From: Shouchella oshimensis
GTDB lineage: Bacteria; Bacillota; Bacilli; Bacillales; Bacillaceae_D
Direction of reading: 5' to 3'
NCBI RefSeq assembly: GCF_002019765.1
Contig: NZ_KV917380.1
Span: 2,074,700-2,138,699 of the forward strand
Length of the DNA stretch: 64,000 nt
Every line of letters begins with the position of its first letter. Positions within the stretch are counted from its first letter, which is position 1. A program made the position numbers and the translations under genes. Positions 37,489 through 46,935 of the stretch are shown one piece after another. The notes beneath the pieces were generated by a model, which had not been told where the DNA came from, did no database searches, and was given only the letters and a program-made list of their open reading frames with translations.

Positions 37489-38286
37489 TTGGCCATGATG
37501 GACCTTATTAAAGATTGGCGACTTCACCTATTAGTGCTAGGAGTCGTCCTTATTGCAGAAACTATTGGTACCATTCGTATCGAGATCGGTCCTGGTGTTA
37601 TTATGCTACTCCCTATGTTGTTTGCTATTGTAATAGGTTTACTTCTTTTCTTCACACCTCTAGTGAAAGAAAAACAATCCAAACATGCTGAACCAATTAT
37701 TACGTTAAGTGTAACCCTGCTTATAGCAAAAATTGGTGTAACGATTGGACCTGGTCTAGCAGATTTAATTGCCGCAGGTCCAGCCCTATTGCTACAAGAG
37801 GTGGGAAATTTCGGTACTATTTTTTTAGCTCTGCCAATCGCAGTATTACTGTTTAATATGAAGCGGGAAGCCATTGGCATGACCCACTCTGTTGGTCGAG
37901 AGCCGAATCTTGGGTTAATCTATGACAAATACGGATTTGAATCACCTGAAGGAAAAGGAGTAACCACAGTTTATATCTTTGGGACAGTATTTGGTGCCAT
38001 GTTTTATGGGTTAATTGCTGGTTTTTTAGCAAGCTTTACGCCTCTTCACCCACTAAGCCTCGCGATGGCGGCTGGCGTTGGAAGTGGAAGTATGATGGCA
38101 GCTGCTGTTGGATCGCTTGTTGGTCTTTACCCGGAACTAGAACCACAAATTGTTGCCTTTGCTGGAGCCAGTAATTTACTAACTTATTCTACAGGCTTAT
38201 TTGTCAGTATGTTTATCGCATTACCAATGACCGAGAAACTTTATACAGTCTTCAGAAAATGGAAAGGCGGAGAGGGAAAAGAATGA
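37489..38286 (+). CDS. DUF3100 membrane protein, probable transporter subunit
   Basis: 265 aa with about eight hydrophobic segments and conserved small-residue stretches (MAAGVGSGSMMAAAVGSL, FAGASNLLTYSTGLFVSMF). The family is uncharacterised. The TTG at 37489 is best placed relative to AGGAGG; an in-frame ATG follows at 37495. It overlaps the next membrane gene by 4 bp, suggesting a two-subunit carrier. Being inside a catabolic cluster, it may import or export a pathway acid. Confidence 0.75.
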   Translation: MAMMDLIKDWRLHLLVLGVVLIAETIGTIRIEIGPGVIMLLPMLFAIVIGLLLFFTPLVKEKQSKHAEPIITLSVTLLIAKIGVTIGPGLADLIAAGPALLLQEVGNFGTIFLALPIAVLLFNMKREAIGMTHSVGREPNLGLIYDKYGFESPEGKGVTTVYIFGTVFGAMFYGLIAGFLASFTPLHPLSLAMAAGVGSGSMMAAAVGSLVGLYPELEPQIVAFAGASNLLTYSTGLFVSMFIALPMTEKLYTVFRKWKGGEGKE

Positions 38287-38732
38287 AAAATCTGCATGAA
38301 TACTTTCTTTTAATGTTTGTAGTTGGCTCGGTCGCTTACGTCGGTAATGTCATCGGAGACGGAATGGTTTCGCTACAATCTATGGCAGGCATGCTTATTT
38401 TAATTGTTATTGCAGGGCTTGGGCAATTATTAAATAAGCTTATCCCGATTAACGTTCCCAGTGTGGTGTATGTCATTGCTATTGGAATCATTGCATCACT
38501 ACCTCAAACGCCTTGGGGAGAAAGTGTTAGTGCCTTCACAAACGAAATTAATTTGCTTTCCATTGCTACACCGATTTTAGCCTATGCTGGAATTGCAATC
38601 GGTCGTTCATGGACAGACTTCGTTTCCATGGGGTGGAGAGCCATGATCGTTTCAACTTGTGTGTTATTTGGAACGTTGATTGGTTCTGCCGTGATCGCAC
38701 AAATAGTACTAACCTTTCAAGGGATTATTTAG
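38283..38732 (+). CDS. Small membrane partner of the DUF3100 protein, 149 aa
   Basis: Four or five hydrophobic segments in 149 residues (e.g. MAGMLILIVIAGLGQLLNKL and VIAIGIIASLP). It starts at ATG 38283 inside an ATGA overlap with the DUF3100 gene, and a GGAGAGGG lies just upstream. I do not recognise it as a named family. The tight coupling implies that the two proteins form one complex. A terminator follows. Confidence 0.75.
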   Translation: MKNLHEYFLLMFVVGSVAYVGNVIGDGMVSLQSMAGMLILIVIAGLGQLLNKLIPINVPSVVYVIAIGIIASLPQTPWGESVSAFTNEINLLSIATPILAYAGIAIGRSWTDFVSMGWRAMIVSTCVLFGTLIGSAVIAQIVLTFQGII

Positions 38733-38763
38733 TAACTCTACATTGCCACAATAAAAAATGAAC

Positions 38764-38797
38764 AAAGCTTGTGAACTTCATGTTGACAAGCTTTTTA
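38764..38797 (+). terminator. Terminator after the DUF3100 pair
   Basis: Stem AAAGCTTGT...ACAAGCTTT followed by TTT, separating the first transcript of the island from the iclR-led one. Confidence 0.8.
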
Positions 38798-38901
38798 GCT
38801 CTTCAATAAATCAGAATATTTATATTGACAGATAATTCATTATGTATTATGGTTTTCATATAAAGAAAATATGTTTTCACTATTTGAAAAGAGTGTGGAC
38901 G

Positions 38902-39654
38902 ATGCAGTATCAAAACAAAAGTTTAGGTAAGGCATTTGATATTATTGAATCGCTTTGTGAAGAGCCGCAAACAGCAACTGAATTAGCTAGAGGGCTAGGG
39001 CTTAACCAAACCACGTTACACAGGTTTTTAGTTACATTACTTGAAAGTGGTATAGTTGAAAAGTTGCCTACTAATAAGTATCGAATGTCTTATAAGTTTA
39101 TTGATTTAGGAAAAATGGCCGAAAATCATTACGACCTTGTTGGTGATTCACGTCCTTTTTTGGAAGCGCTTGCGAAGGAATCAGGCGAGAGTGTGCTAAT
39201 CTCGACTTTCCACAATTTTTCTGTATCCTACTTATCGAAAGTAGAAAGCTCGCAGACCGTTCGAATCGTATTAGGTCCTGGAGATCGAGTGCCTTCTTAT
39301 ACGGTTGCTTCAGGCAAACTATTTTTAGCACATTTAAATGAATCGCTTCTAGAAACGTATCTACGTACAGTGCAGCTTGAGAAAAAGACGAATAACACGA
39401 TTACAGAAAAACAACCATTACTCGACGAGTTAGCGTTAATTAGGAAGCAAGGGTATGCCATTGATAATCAAGAATATTTGATTGGTTTAAAGGGGATGGC
39501 AGCACCCATTTATGATTCGTCAGGTACGGTGGTAGCTGCATTAAGTGTTGCAGGTGTAGAAATGCGGTTAGATCCCGAGAAGACCGAAGCAACCATTAAT
39601 CAATTAGTCAATTATGCAAAAAAAATATCATACACACTTGGTTGGAGTGATTAG
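38902..39654 (+). CDS. IclR family transcriptional regulator, 250 aa
   Basis: An N-terminal winged helix (residues about 5-60, with ATELARGLGLNQTTLHRFL) precedes an IclR effector domain (about 75-250; AKESGESVLISTFHNFSVSYL, ALSVAGVEMRLDP). IclR proteins usually bind aromatic or small organic acids and control degradation genes. It starts the second transcription unit of the island and reads into the SDR gene. An AT-rich TTGACA lies at 38825. The ATG chosen has only a weak ribosome binding site. Confidence 0.85.
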   Translation: MQYQNKSLGKAFDIIESLCEEPQTATELARGLGLNQTTLHRFLVTLLESGIVEKLPTNKYRMSYKFIDLGKMAENHYDLVGDSRPFLEALAKESGESVLISTFHNFSVSYLSKVESSQTVRIVLGPGDRVPSYTVASGKLFLAHLNESLLETYLRTVQLEKKTNNTITEKQPLLDELALIRKQGYAIDNQEYLIGLKGMAAPIYDSSGTVVAALSVAGVEMRLDPEKTEATINQLVNYAKKISYTLGWSD

Positions 39655-39691
39655 ATGTCCAACCAATACGTGACAGTGGAGGATGACAAGC

Positions 39692-40465
39692 ATGGCGGCA
39701 TTGTTAGGAAAAGTTGCAATCATTACAGGTGCATCGAGAGGAATTGGAGCGGCTTCTGCCATCGCACTTGCAAAAGAAGGTGCTCATGTTGTATTAGTGG
39801 ATCTATTAAATTGTGAGGAGACAGCAGAAACAGTAAAGCAGCTTCAAGAAAGTAGCAAAAGTGAAGTGATGAGTGTAAGTCTTGATGTGAAAAATGGTGA
39901 AATGATTGAACAATTAATGAAAGACGTTTATGATCGGTTTGGATCAATTGATGTCGTTGTCAATAATGCAGGTACATGCTCAAGATTAGACCTTGAACAG
40001 ATGACAGAGGAGATGTGGGATCGAGACATTAATACCAATTTACGTGGAACGTTCCTTATGTCAAAAGCAGCTATTTATCCTTATATGAAAAGGCAAGGCT
40101 ACGGAAAAATTATTAATGTCAGTTCTATTTCAGGTATTATGGGTGGCCCTTTGTCCTATAACAATGGAAAAAAATCTGCCCGATCTGGTCCTGCTTATGC
40201 TGCTTCTAAAGGCGGAGTCATCGCGTTAACAAAATGGATTGCGAAAGAAGTCGGTGAACTTGGCATTACATGTAATAGTATTGCACCAGGACCAATCAAA
40301 ACCGAAATTACAAAGGATCTTGATTATCCTTTAAGTAATCAAGTCATTAATCGTATGGGAAACCCAGAGGATATTGCCGGTGCCGTAGTATACTTTGCTT
40401 CTTCATATTCAGATTATGTCACAGGAGAAGTTCTAAAAGTTTGTGGAGGTTCTGCTATTGGCTAA
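39692..40465 (+). CDS. Short-chain dehydrogenase/reductase, 257 aa
   Basis: Classical SDR. The cofactor motif TGASRGIGAASA, then NNAGTC, Ser in NVSSISGIMGG and the Tyr-Lys pair in PAYAASKGGV. A ten-residue insertion (LSYNNGKKSARSG) just before the active-site Tyr is unusual and probably shapes the substrate pocket. The start at 39692 is 9 nt after GGAGG; an ATG at 39683 is directly adjacent to it. Likely oxidises a beta-hydroxy group or reduces a keto group in the pathway. Confidence 0.87.
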   Translation: MAALLGKVAIITGASRGIGAASAIALAKEGAHVVLVDLLNCEETAETVKQLQESSKSEVMSVSLDVKNGEMIEQLMKDVYDRFGSIDVVVNNAGTCSRLDLEQMTEEMWDRDINTNLRGTFLMSKAAIYPYMKRQGYGKIINVSSISGIMGGPLSYNNGKKSARSGPAYAASKGGVIALTKWIAKEVGELGITCNSIAPGPIKTEITKDLDYPLSNQVINRMGNPEDIAGAVVYFASSYSDYVTGEVLKVCGGSAIG

Positions 40466-40486
40466 CAATAGGGGGAGGATACACGT

Positions 40487-40954
40487 ATGAGTAGTCAAGT
40501 AACGATGAACAATCAAGTCGTATATGGATCATTAGATGTTGCAGAAGATTTAATGGACGGCATCCTTGCCATTTGTAAAGAAAAACACATTCATTCAGGA
40601 ATGGTTACGTGTATTGGTTCCTTAGATACAACTGGATTTACTGTCTTTAAAGTAAATGAAAAAAATAAACCAGACGGTTATGCGGAACCTTTCATGATTG
40701 ATGAGCCTGTCGAGTTAATCCAAGCGACTGGATTTATTTGTCAAGATGAGAGCGGCGAGCTTGATATGCATTTACACGGTATTGTCGAGCGTATGGATGG
40801 AAGTATTCATGCTGGTCATTTTTTAAGAGGCTTTAATAAAGTTTGTATAACTGTCGAATTTACAATCATCTACTCACATGATGTAACAGCCGTACGTAAA
40901 TACAATGCTGCTTTAAATTATAAAACCATCTCATTTACTTCTAAATCTACATAA
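40487..40954 (+). CDS. PPC/DUF296 domain protein, 155 aa
   Basis: Single PPC (DUF296) domain filling the whole protein. The conserved His cluster is in LDMHLHGIVE, followed by AGHFLRGF, which binds metal in structures of the family. In plants the domain is attached to AT-hooks; bacterial stand-alone versions are of unknown function. Being between an SDR and a CoA ligase, it may be an enzyme or sensor of the pathway rather than a DNA-binding protein. Confidence 0.75.
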   Translation: MSSQVTMNNQVVYGSLDVAEDLMDGILAICKEKHIHSGMVTCIGSLDTTGFTVFKVNEKNKPDGYAEPFMIDEPVELIQATGFICQDESGELDMHLHGIVERMDGSIHAGHFLRGFNKVCITVEFTIIYSHDVTAVRKYNAALNYKTISFTSKST

Positions 40955-40967
40955 GGGAGGCGCTTTT

Positions 40968-42452
40968 TTGATAACGCTTTCACAGATAATAAAAAAAACA
41001 TGTACCCAATATGCAGAAAAAATAGCTGTTGTTGATAAACGACGTGAATTAACGTATCAACAGCTAAAAGAAGAGGCATGTCAACTAGCTTCGGCTTTAC
41101 TATCTAGAGGCTTCCAAAAGGGAGACCGAATTGGCATCTTATCAGCAAATCGAGTCGAACATATTGTCATTGATCTTGCTGTAGCCATGACAGGACTGAT
41201 TAAAGTACCCATTAATACAAAGCTTCATCCAAAAGAGATACAATTTATTTTAGAGAACGCCAAGGCGAATTTAGTTATCGGTGAAATCTCCTTATTAAAA
41301 ACTATTAACTTCACAGGAGATCGGGTTACGTTCGAAAACGACTATAAATCCTTTTTAGCAAACGCCGATTCTGAATACCCAGATTGTTCTGTCATAGATA
41401 CAGATGCTTTTGCTATTATGTATACATCGGGAACGACAGGTAGACCTAAAGGAGCTGTATTATCTCATCGTGCTATTATCGCTTCTGCACAATCACTCAT
41501 AATGGCATGCGAGCTGGGTTATGAGGATACCATTGGTCACGTTGCCCCATTAACTCACGGTAGTAATTTCTTAGCGCAATGTGCTCTTTTCTTTGGACTA
41601 AAGCAAGTCGTTTTTGACAAATTCGATTCGAAATTTATTGTAGATCAGCTTGAAAAAGAGCGAGTAACAACCATATTTATGGTTCCGACTATCGTTAATT
41701 TAATGATTCAAGAGGAATCTTTTGAACCTAGAAAGCTACGTTTTCTAAAATCAATCAATATGGCAGGAGCACCAATCGCTTCTGAAAAATTACAAGTGGC
41801 TCTTGACAAACTGGGTCCAATATTCGCTGAGACTTACGGGTTGGTGGAAGCGCCGATGGCCATTACGATTATGCCAAAACACAAACTTCCACATTACCTA
41901 TCATCGTGTGGTGCAGTTGGTCCAATGGTGGAAATGATTCTCCGTGATGAAGATGGAAATGAAGTTCATCAAGGTAAAGTTGGAGAAATTACATGTAAAG
42001 GACCTTTAGTAATGGATAAATACTGGGCAAATGAAGAGGCAACAAGCAATGCTATAAAAGATGGTTGGTTTTATACAGGGGATTTAGGTTGGATCGATCC
42101 TTTTGGGCATTTGCATTTAATTGATCGGAAAAACGATGTCATTATTAGTGGTGGTATGAACATTTACCCTAGAGAGGTGGAAGAAGCACTTAATCTTCAT
42201 AAAGCAGTAAAAGAGGCTTGTGTCTTTGGTGTCGAGAATGAGAAGTGGGGTGAGTCCGTTTATGCTCATGTTGTTTTAAAAAACAACATGACTGTGGAAG
42301 AAAGTCAGCTCGTATCTCACTGTAAGGAGCATATGGCAAGTTATAAAAAACCGGCATATATAGAAATTGTTCCATCTTTACCAAAAAGCCCTTATGGAAA
42401 GATCTTAAGAAGAGAATTAAAAAAGTCCTATGAAGAGGGTGTGAAAGGATGA
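40968..42452 (+). CDS. AMP-forming acyl-CoA synthetase, 494 aa
   Basis: ANL-superfamily ligase. The phosphate-binding loop reads MYTSGTTGRPKGAVLSH, followed by ETYGLVEAPMAI, the ATP-binding Asp in WFYTGDLGWI and the C-terminal catalytic Lys in SPYGKILRREL. It activates a carboxylic acid to its CoA thioester with ATP. Similarity is to medium/long-chain or aryl acid ligases without clear assignment. The TTG start is 8 nt after GGGAGG; the end overlaps the thiolase gene by 4 bp. Confidence 0.87.
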   Translation: MITLSQIIKKTCTQYAEKIAVVDKRRELTYQQLKEEACQLASALLSRGFQKGDRIGILSANRVEHIVIDLAVAMTGLIKVPINTKLHPKEIQFILENAKANLVIGEISLLKTINFTGDRVTFENDYKSFLANADSEYPDCSVIDTDAFAIMYTSGTTGRPKGAVLSHRAIIASAQSLIMACELGYEDTIGHVAPLTHGSNFLAQCALFFGLKQVVFDKFDSKFIVDQLEKERVTTIFMVPTIVNLMIQEESFEPRKLRFLKSINMAGAPIASEKLQVALDKLGPIFAETYGLVEAPMAITIMPKHKLPHYLSSCGAVGPMVEMILRDEDGNEVHQGKVGEITCKGPLVMDKYWANEEATSNAIKDGWFYTGDLGWIDPFGHLHLIDRKNDVIISGGMNIYPREVEEALNLHKAVKEACVFGVENEKWGESVYAHVVLKNNMTVEESQLVSHCKEHMASYKKPAYIEIVPSLPKSPYGKILRRELKKSYEEGVKG

Positions 42453-43588
42453 CTCGTGTTGCTGTAACCGGTATAGGAATGACGCCGTTTGGGAAAAGCA
42501 ATGACTCATTGAAAGCCTTGCTTTTAAAAGCATCTCGCCAAGCGATAATTGATGCGGGTAGGCCAAAGATTGACGCCATTATTGTTGGAAATTTTATGGG
42601 AGGACCTTTAGAACAGCAAGAAATTTTAGGAAGCATCCTTGTATCTGAATTAGGTTTCGGAACTATTCCCTCCATGAAAACAGAAGGAGCATGCGCTTCA
42701 GGTGGAATCGCGTTTCGTCAAGCCTATCAATTACTAAAAGCAGAAGAGTACAAAACGGTCCTTGTTGTTGGTGGAGAGAAAATGACTCATATTCATACGA
42801 ATCATGTCATCACAGCGATTAATTATGCTATGGATAATAGCACAATGGAGTCAAAAACGGGATTAACGTTTCCGGGTTATTTCGGTGTCGTAGCCAATCG
42901 CTATATGTATCAATACGGAGCAACAAAAGCGCACTTAGCCATGGTTGCGCGCAAAAACAGACATTATGCACTGCATAATCCGCTTTCGCAATTTAATACG
43001 AAGATAACATTAGAAGAAATTATGAATGCTCGAATGATTACAGATCCTCTTGGTTTATTTGACTGCTCCCCAATAACAGATGGGGCTGCAGCTGTAGTCA
43101 TTGAGGGTAATACGAAAAACGGAGTTGAGGTCATTGCTTCAGGTCAAGCATCAGGCACACCCATAATGCAAGAAGTGAACGACCTAACACGGATACCAGC
43201 TACGTATGAGGCAGCAACACAAGCATATGAACAAGCATCGATTGAACCGAAAGATGTAGATGTGGTTGAATTGCACGATTGCTTTTCAATGACTGAGATT
43301 ATCGCAATCGAAGAACTTGGTTTTTTTGAGAAAGGTACAGGGTTTGAAGCAATTGAAAAGCAACTAACCGAACATGGAGGGAACATTCCTGTAAATACAA
43401 GCGGTGGCTTACTGTCTAAAGGTCATCCTATCGGAGCAACGGGTATTGCTCAAATTGTGCAAATTATAAGCCAATTAAGGGGGGAAGCTTGCAATCAAGT
43501 GGAACGAGCGCGGATTGGTTTAGCACAAAATTTAGGTGGTACAGGTGCTTATTCACTCGTTCATCTCTTTAAAAAGGAAGGTGCATAA
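42449..43588 (+). CDS. Thiolase-family protein (SCP-x/lipid-transfer type), 379 aa
   Basis: The nucleophilic Cys is in EGACASGGIAFRQA (about residue 76), and later elements VELHDCFSMTEI and GGLLSKGHPIGATG are present. It belongs to the SCP2-thiolase branch that works together with a DUF35 protein, as in steroid side-chain and methylketone pathways. It would cleave a beta-ketoacyl-CoA or catalyse a retro-aldol-type release. It overlaps the DUF35 gene by 1 bp, supporting a complex. Confidence 0.85.
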   Translation: MTRVAVTGIGMTPFGKSNDSLKALLLKASRQAIIDAGRPKIDAIIVGNFMGGPLEQQEILGSILVSELGFGTIPSMKTEGACASGGIAFRQAYQLLKAEEYKTVLVVGGEKMTHIHTNHVITAINYAMDNSTMESKTGLTFPGYFGVVANRYMYQYGATKAHLAMVARKNRHYALHNPLSQFNTKITLEEIMNARMITDPLGLFDCSPITDGAAAVVIEGNTKNGVEVIASGQASGTPIMQEVNDLTRIPATYEAATQAYEQASIEPKDVDVVELHDCFSMTEIIAIEELGFFEKGTGFEAIEKQLTEHGGNIPVNTSGGLLSKGHPIGATGIAQIVQIISQLRGEACNQVERARIGLAQNLGGTGAYSLVHLFKKEGA

Positions 43589-43917
43589 TGAACATTCCTC
43601 TCTACGCATGTCTTGATTGTCAGCATGTATGGCTAGAGCAAAAGCTCTATTGTTCAAACTGTTTAAGTGACAAGCACGTTGAAGAACAAATAGATGGAAA
43701 AGGAATTGTCTATTCTCATACAACGATTTACGCGGCTCCAGAGAAACTGAAAGCCCTTTCTCCCTATGTTATTGTGTTAATAGACATACGCAAAGGTGTG
43801 CGATTGTCAGCTAGATGCACCGACACTACGATTAAGATTGGGGACAATGTTCGTATAGTGGATATAACAGACGGATCTTATCTAACAAAAAAGGAGGACG
43901 TATCGTGGGAACACTAA
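43588..43917 (+). CDS. DUF35 OB-fold protein with zinc ribbon, thiolase partner
   Basis: 109 aa. The N-terminal rubredoxin-like zinc ribbon has two cysteine pairs (CLDCQHVW and YCSNCLS). The C-terminal OB-fold begins near KGIVYSHTTIYA. Proteins of this type form complexes with SCP-type thiolases or serve as hydratases (ChsH2). It is encoded within the same coupled run as the thiolase. Confidence 0.85.
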   Translation: MNIPLYACLDCQHVWLEQKLYCSNCLSDKHVEEQIDGKGIVYSHTTIYAAPEKLKALSPYVIVLIDIRKGVRLSARCTDTTIKIGDNVRIVDITDGSYLTKKEDVSWEH

Positions 43918-45287
43918 AATCAACCCCGTTTATAGAAAAATTGGTGATGGAGCTAGGTAAGGAAAACGTCTATTTTAATGAAACACAGCGCTCACTTCAT
44001 AGTAGTGACGAATCTTATCACCAGCCATCCTTGCCAGACGTTGTTGTCTATCCTCAGTCTAAAGAGGATGTTCGTTCCATCGTAAAACTAGCCGCACGTT
44101 TTAATGAAAAAATATATCCATATGGTTTGGGTACAAGTTTAGAAGGGCATGTCATTCCCTATGAAAAAGGAGTTGTGATTGATTTTAGCCAAATGAATGC
44201 GATTCTGTCCATTGATCCTGAAGATCTGTTAGTGACCGTACAGCCTGGTGTCACCCGTGATCAACTGAACCAGGAATTAAAGAAATACGGCTTGTTTTTC
44301 TCTGTGGATCCAGGCGCAAATGCAACTGTTGGGGGAATGACCTCAACAAATGCAAGTGGAACAAATTCGGTCAAATATGGTGTAATGAGAGATCAAGTGA
44401 GAGATCTTGAAGTCGTTTTGGCTGATGGAACGGTTATTCATACAGGAAACCGAGCCGTTAAATCATCGTCTGGCTATGATTTAACGAACTTATTTGTCGG
44501 AGCTGAGGGGACACTCGGTTGTTATACAGAAATGACGTTAAAGGTCTATGGCATCCCAGAAAAGATTGTCGCTGGTCGTGTACAGTTTCCATCACTTCAC
44601 GACGCTGTTTCTTCAGTCACAGCTGTTTTACAAGCTGGAATCCCTATTGCCAGAATTGAACTAATTGACGAGATATCCATGATGAAAGTGAATCAGCATA
44701 ATGAGACACAATTTCCTTTAAGCCCTACGTTATTTTTAGAATTCCATGGTAATCCACAATCGGTTCAGCATGATCTGGCGTTCTGCGAAAGCATCATGAA
44801 TGACTACAATAGCACTGAATTTCATTATGCTAAAGACAATGCTGAACGAAGCGCATTATGGCATGCACGACACAATGTGGCATACGCCTTTTCACATAGT
44901 GAACCAAGAAAGAAATTAATGGTGACAGATGTCTGTGTCCCTCTTTCAAGCCTTGCTGAGGCCATTAAACATGCACAAATAACGGCTGTTGAACATCATA
45001 TTGAAGCAGGCATTGTCGGCCATGTAGGCGATGGCAATTTCCATGCTTTACTTTTAGTCGACCCACAAGATTCAAATGAGCTAGACAATGTAGCTGCATA
45101 TAACGAAAAAATCGTTCGTTTTGCCTTACATGTTAATGGAACATGCACAGGCGAACACGGAGTAGGTGTGGGGAAAGTGAAATATTTAGAAGAGGAGCAT
45201 GGCGACGCATTAGATGTGATGAAGTCGATTAAGCGTGCTCTGGACCCAACTAATTTGTTTAATCCTAATAAGAATATTTTCATATAA
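43905..45287 (+). CDS. FAD-linked 2-hydroxyacid oxidase, GlcD/D-lactate dehydrogenase type
   Basis: 460 aa. The N-terminal FAD-binding (PCMH) domain includes VVVYPQSKEDVRSIVKLAAR, YGLGTSLEGHV and TNASGTNSVKYGVM. The C-terminal FAD oxidase domain carries the metal-binding HVGDGNFHALL and GTCTGEHGVGVGK. It oxidises a D-2-hydroxyacid (lactate, glycolate or related) to the 2-oxoacid. It starts at GTG 43905 inside the end of the DUF35 gene (13-bp overlap) after AAGGAGG, and is the last enzyme before the TRAP transporter. Confidence 0.88.
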   Translation: MGTLKSTPFIEKLVMELGKENVYFNETQRSLHSSDESYHQPSLPDVVVYPQSKEDVRSIVKLAARFNEKIYPYGLGTSLEGHVIPYEKGVVIDFSQMNAILSIDPEDLLVTVQPGVTRDQLNQELKKYGLFFSVDPGANATVGGMTSTNASGTNSVKYGVMRDQVRDLEVVLADGTVIHTGNRAVKSSSGYDLTNLFVGAEGTLGCYTEMTLKVYGIPEKIVAGRVQFPSLHDAVSSVTAVLQAGIPIARIELIDEISMMKVNQHNETQFPLSPTLFLEFHGNPQSVQHDLAFCESIMNDYNSTEFHYAKDNAERSALWHARHNVAYAFSHSEPRKKLMVTDVCVPLSSLAEAIKHAQITAVEHHIEAGIVGHVGDGNFHALLLVDPQDSNELDNVAAYNEKIVRFALHVNGTCTGEHGVGVGKVKYLEEEHGDALDVMKSIKRALDPTNLFNPNKNIFI

Positions 45288-45358
45288 CTGTTTCGTAAAA
45301 ATAGTTCTCTTATTAGAGAAGGAACTCGTTTTAGTCTCCTGCCGGAGATCGGCAATAA

Positions 45359-45372
45359 TGTAAGCGCTTAAA
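45359..45372 (+). promoter_or_regulatory. Probable cre (CcpA) site before the TRAP genes
   Basis: TGTAAGCGCTTAAA matches the cre consensus at all but one base (A in place of the penultimate C) and has the palindromic core AAGCGCTT. It lies 26 bp before the dctP start, so catabolite repression of uptake is likely. Confidence 0.5.
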
Positions 45373-45397
45373 TAATTGCTAGAAAAAGGAGGTTGAG

Positions 45398-46429
45398 ATG
45401 GTTAAACAACTCATAAACAAAAGCTTAATTTTGCTTTTTTTCATTGGTTTAGGAGGGTGCACAACGAATGCATCAATGAATGAAGAACGCTACGAATGGA
45501 ACATGACGGTAACGGTGGGACCAGGTTCAACGTGGTATGAAGGAGCAATAAAGTTTGCTGAGGATCTAGAAAGGGAAAGCAATGGGCGGTTTATAGTAGA
45601 TGTTTATACGAATGAACAATTATCTGCTGGAAACCCTGAAGCTGGAGTGGAACAGCTAATGGATGGATTAAAAGATTTCTCTTACAACTCTAGTATTATC
45701 TATGCGGGAATTGATCCTAGATTTGGAGTTCTAAGTGCTCCTTTTCTAATCAATGACTTTAGTGATGCAGAGCGCGTATTGAATGGTGAGAGTGGGGAGA
45801 TTCTGAATCAAATGCTAAGGGAGAGAGGGGTAGAGCCTCTTGGTTTTGGAGAGAGTGGCTTTAGACAAATTACAAATGATTCTCGTCCCATACGGACTCC
45901 TGAAGATCTCGATCATTTAAAAATTCGCGTACCGAGTATGGGGGTTTTTACGAATCTTTACCGGAGTCAGTCAGCAGACCCTATTACAATGGCGTTTTCG
46001 GAAGTGTATACAGCGCTACAACAAGGAACGATTGATGGTCAAGAAAATCCTGTAGACGTTACCTACTCCGCAGGTTTAATAGAAGTACAGCAGTACATGA
46101 CGATGTGGAACTACGTGTATGATGCACTTGTTTTTGGTATGAATAAAGACTTATTTGACTCGTTATCCCAATCAGATCAGGAGCTCATAAAAAAAGTTGC
46201 AAAGGAGGCAAATGAGTATCAAATTCGCCTAACACGTCAGAAAGAAGAGGCTCAAATTACCGAACTAAAGGATAAAGGAATGGAAATCTATTATCCGACG
46301 GATGAAGAAATCGAACAATTCAGAGAGAGTTCGCAAAATGTGTATGATCATTTTAGAGAGATTTGGGGAGATGCACAGCTAGATACGTTTTTAAAAGAAG
46401 CAAATGGGAGCGAGGTCGATGAACGGTGA
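45398..46429 (+). CDS. dctP: TRAP transporter substrate-binding lipoprotein (DctP family)
   Basis: 343 aa. The signal sequence ends in lipobox GLGGC (Cys about residue 21). The DctP fold shows NEQLSAGNPEAGVEQLMDG, FGESGFRQITNDSRPI, the carboxylate-binding region LKIRVPSMGVF and QQGTIDGQENPVDV. It captures an organic acid outside the membrane and delivers it to the DctQ-DctM permease by ion gradient. The start follows AAAGGAGG. Confidence 0.9.
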   Translation: MVKQLINKSLILLFFIGLGGCTTNASMNEERYEWNMTVTVGPGSTWYEGAIKFAEDLERESNGRFIVDVYTNEQLSAGNPEAGVEQLMDGLKDFSYNSSIIYAGIDPRFGVLSAPFLINDFSDAERVLNGESGEILNQMLRERGVEPLGFGESGFRQITNDSRPIRTPEDLDHLKIRVPSMGVFTNLYRSQSADPITMAFSEVYTALQQGTIDGQENPVDVTYSAGLIEVQQYMTMWNYVYDALVFGMNKDLFDSLSQSDQELIKKVAKEANEYQIRLTRQKEEAQITELKDKGMEIYYPTDEEIEQFRESSQNVYDHFREIWGDAQLDTFLKEANGSEVDER

Positions 46430-46935
46430 AATTCGTAGCATACATAGAGAATACCATTGTAATGGTTGCCATGGCGGGGATGGCATGTATTACATTTGCT
46501 AACGTCCTCTCAAGATACTTCTTTGATACATCTTTTGCTTTTGCAGAAGAGATTACCATTAACTTATTTGTATTAGCTACATTTGTTGGTGCTTCCATTG
46601 CTATAAAACGCCAAGCTCACTTTGGATTTCACTATTTTTTCACCAAATTCAATCCAACAATTCAACGAGTTCTTGTAATCTTGACTAGTCTGCTCATGTT
46701 ATTCTTTTTATCATTAACGTTTATTTTTGGTATGGAACTTGTGTTGAATCAAATGGAACGAGGCAGAGTAACACCAGCATTAACCATTCCACAATGGATA
46801 TTTACAGGGGCGATTCCTTTAGGCTCACTATTATGTATGATACGAACAGTTGAAGTAATGATGATTCGATTAAAGAAAAATCATCAGCTACCTCTTCCAA
46901 AAACTGAAGTAGATTCAAAGGAGATGAAGATGTAA
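46426..46935 (+). CDS. dctQ: TRAP transporter small permease (DctQ family)
   Basis: 169 aa with four membrane segments. The conserved NVLSRYFFDTSFAFAEEITI near residue 30 identifies the family. The GTG start overlaps dctP by 4 bp. It partners DctM. Confidence 0.88.
   Translation: MKFVAYIENTIVMVAMAGMACITFANVLSRYFFDTSFAFAEEITINLFVLATFVGASIAIKRQAHFGFHYFFTKFNPTIQRVLVILTSLLMLFFLSLTFIFGMELVLNQMERGRVTPALTIPQWIFTGAIPLGSLLCMIRTVEVMMIRLKKNHQLPLPKTEVDSKEMKM

Noticed and set aside
45288..45360. Hairpins between the FAD oxidase and dctP genes as a terminator
   Set aside because: TTCTCT/AGAGAA and CTCC/GGAG stems exist but lack a following T-run; they may be processing sites, and readthrough into dctP is possible.
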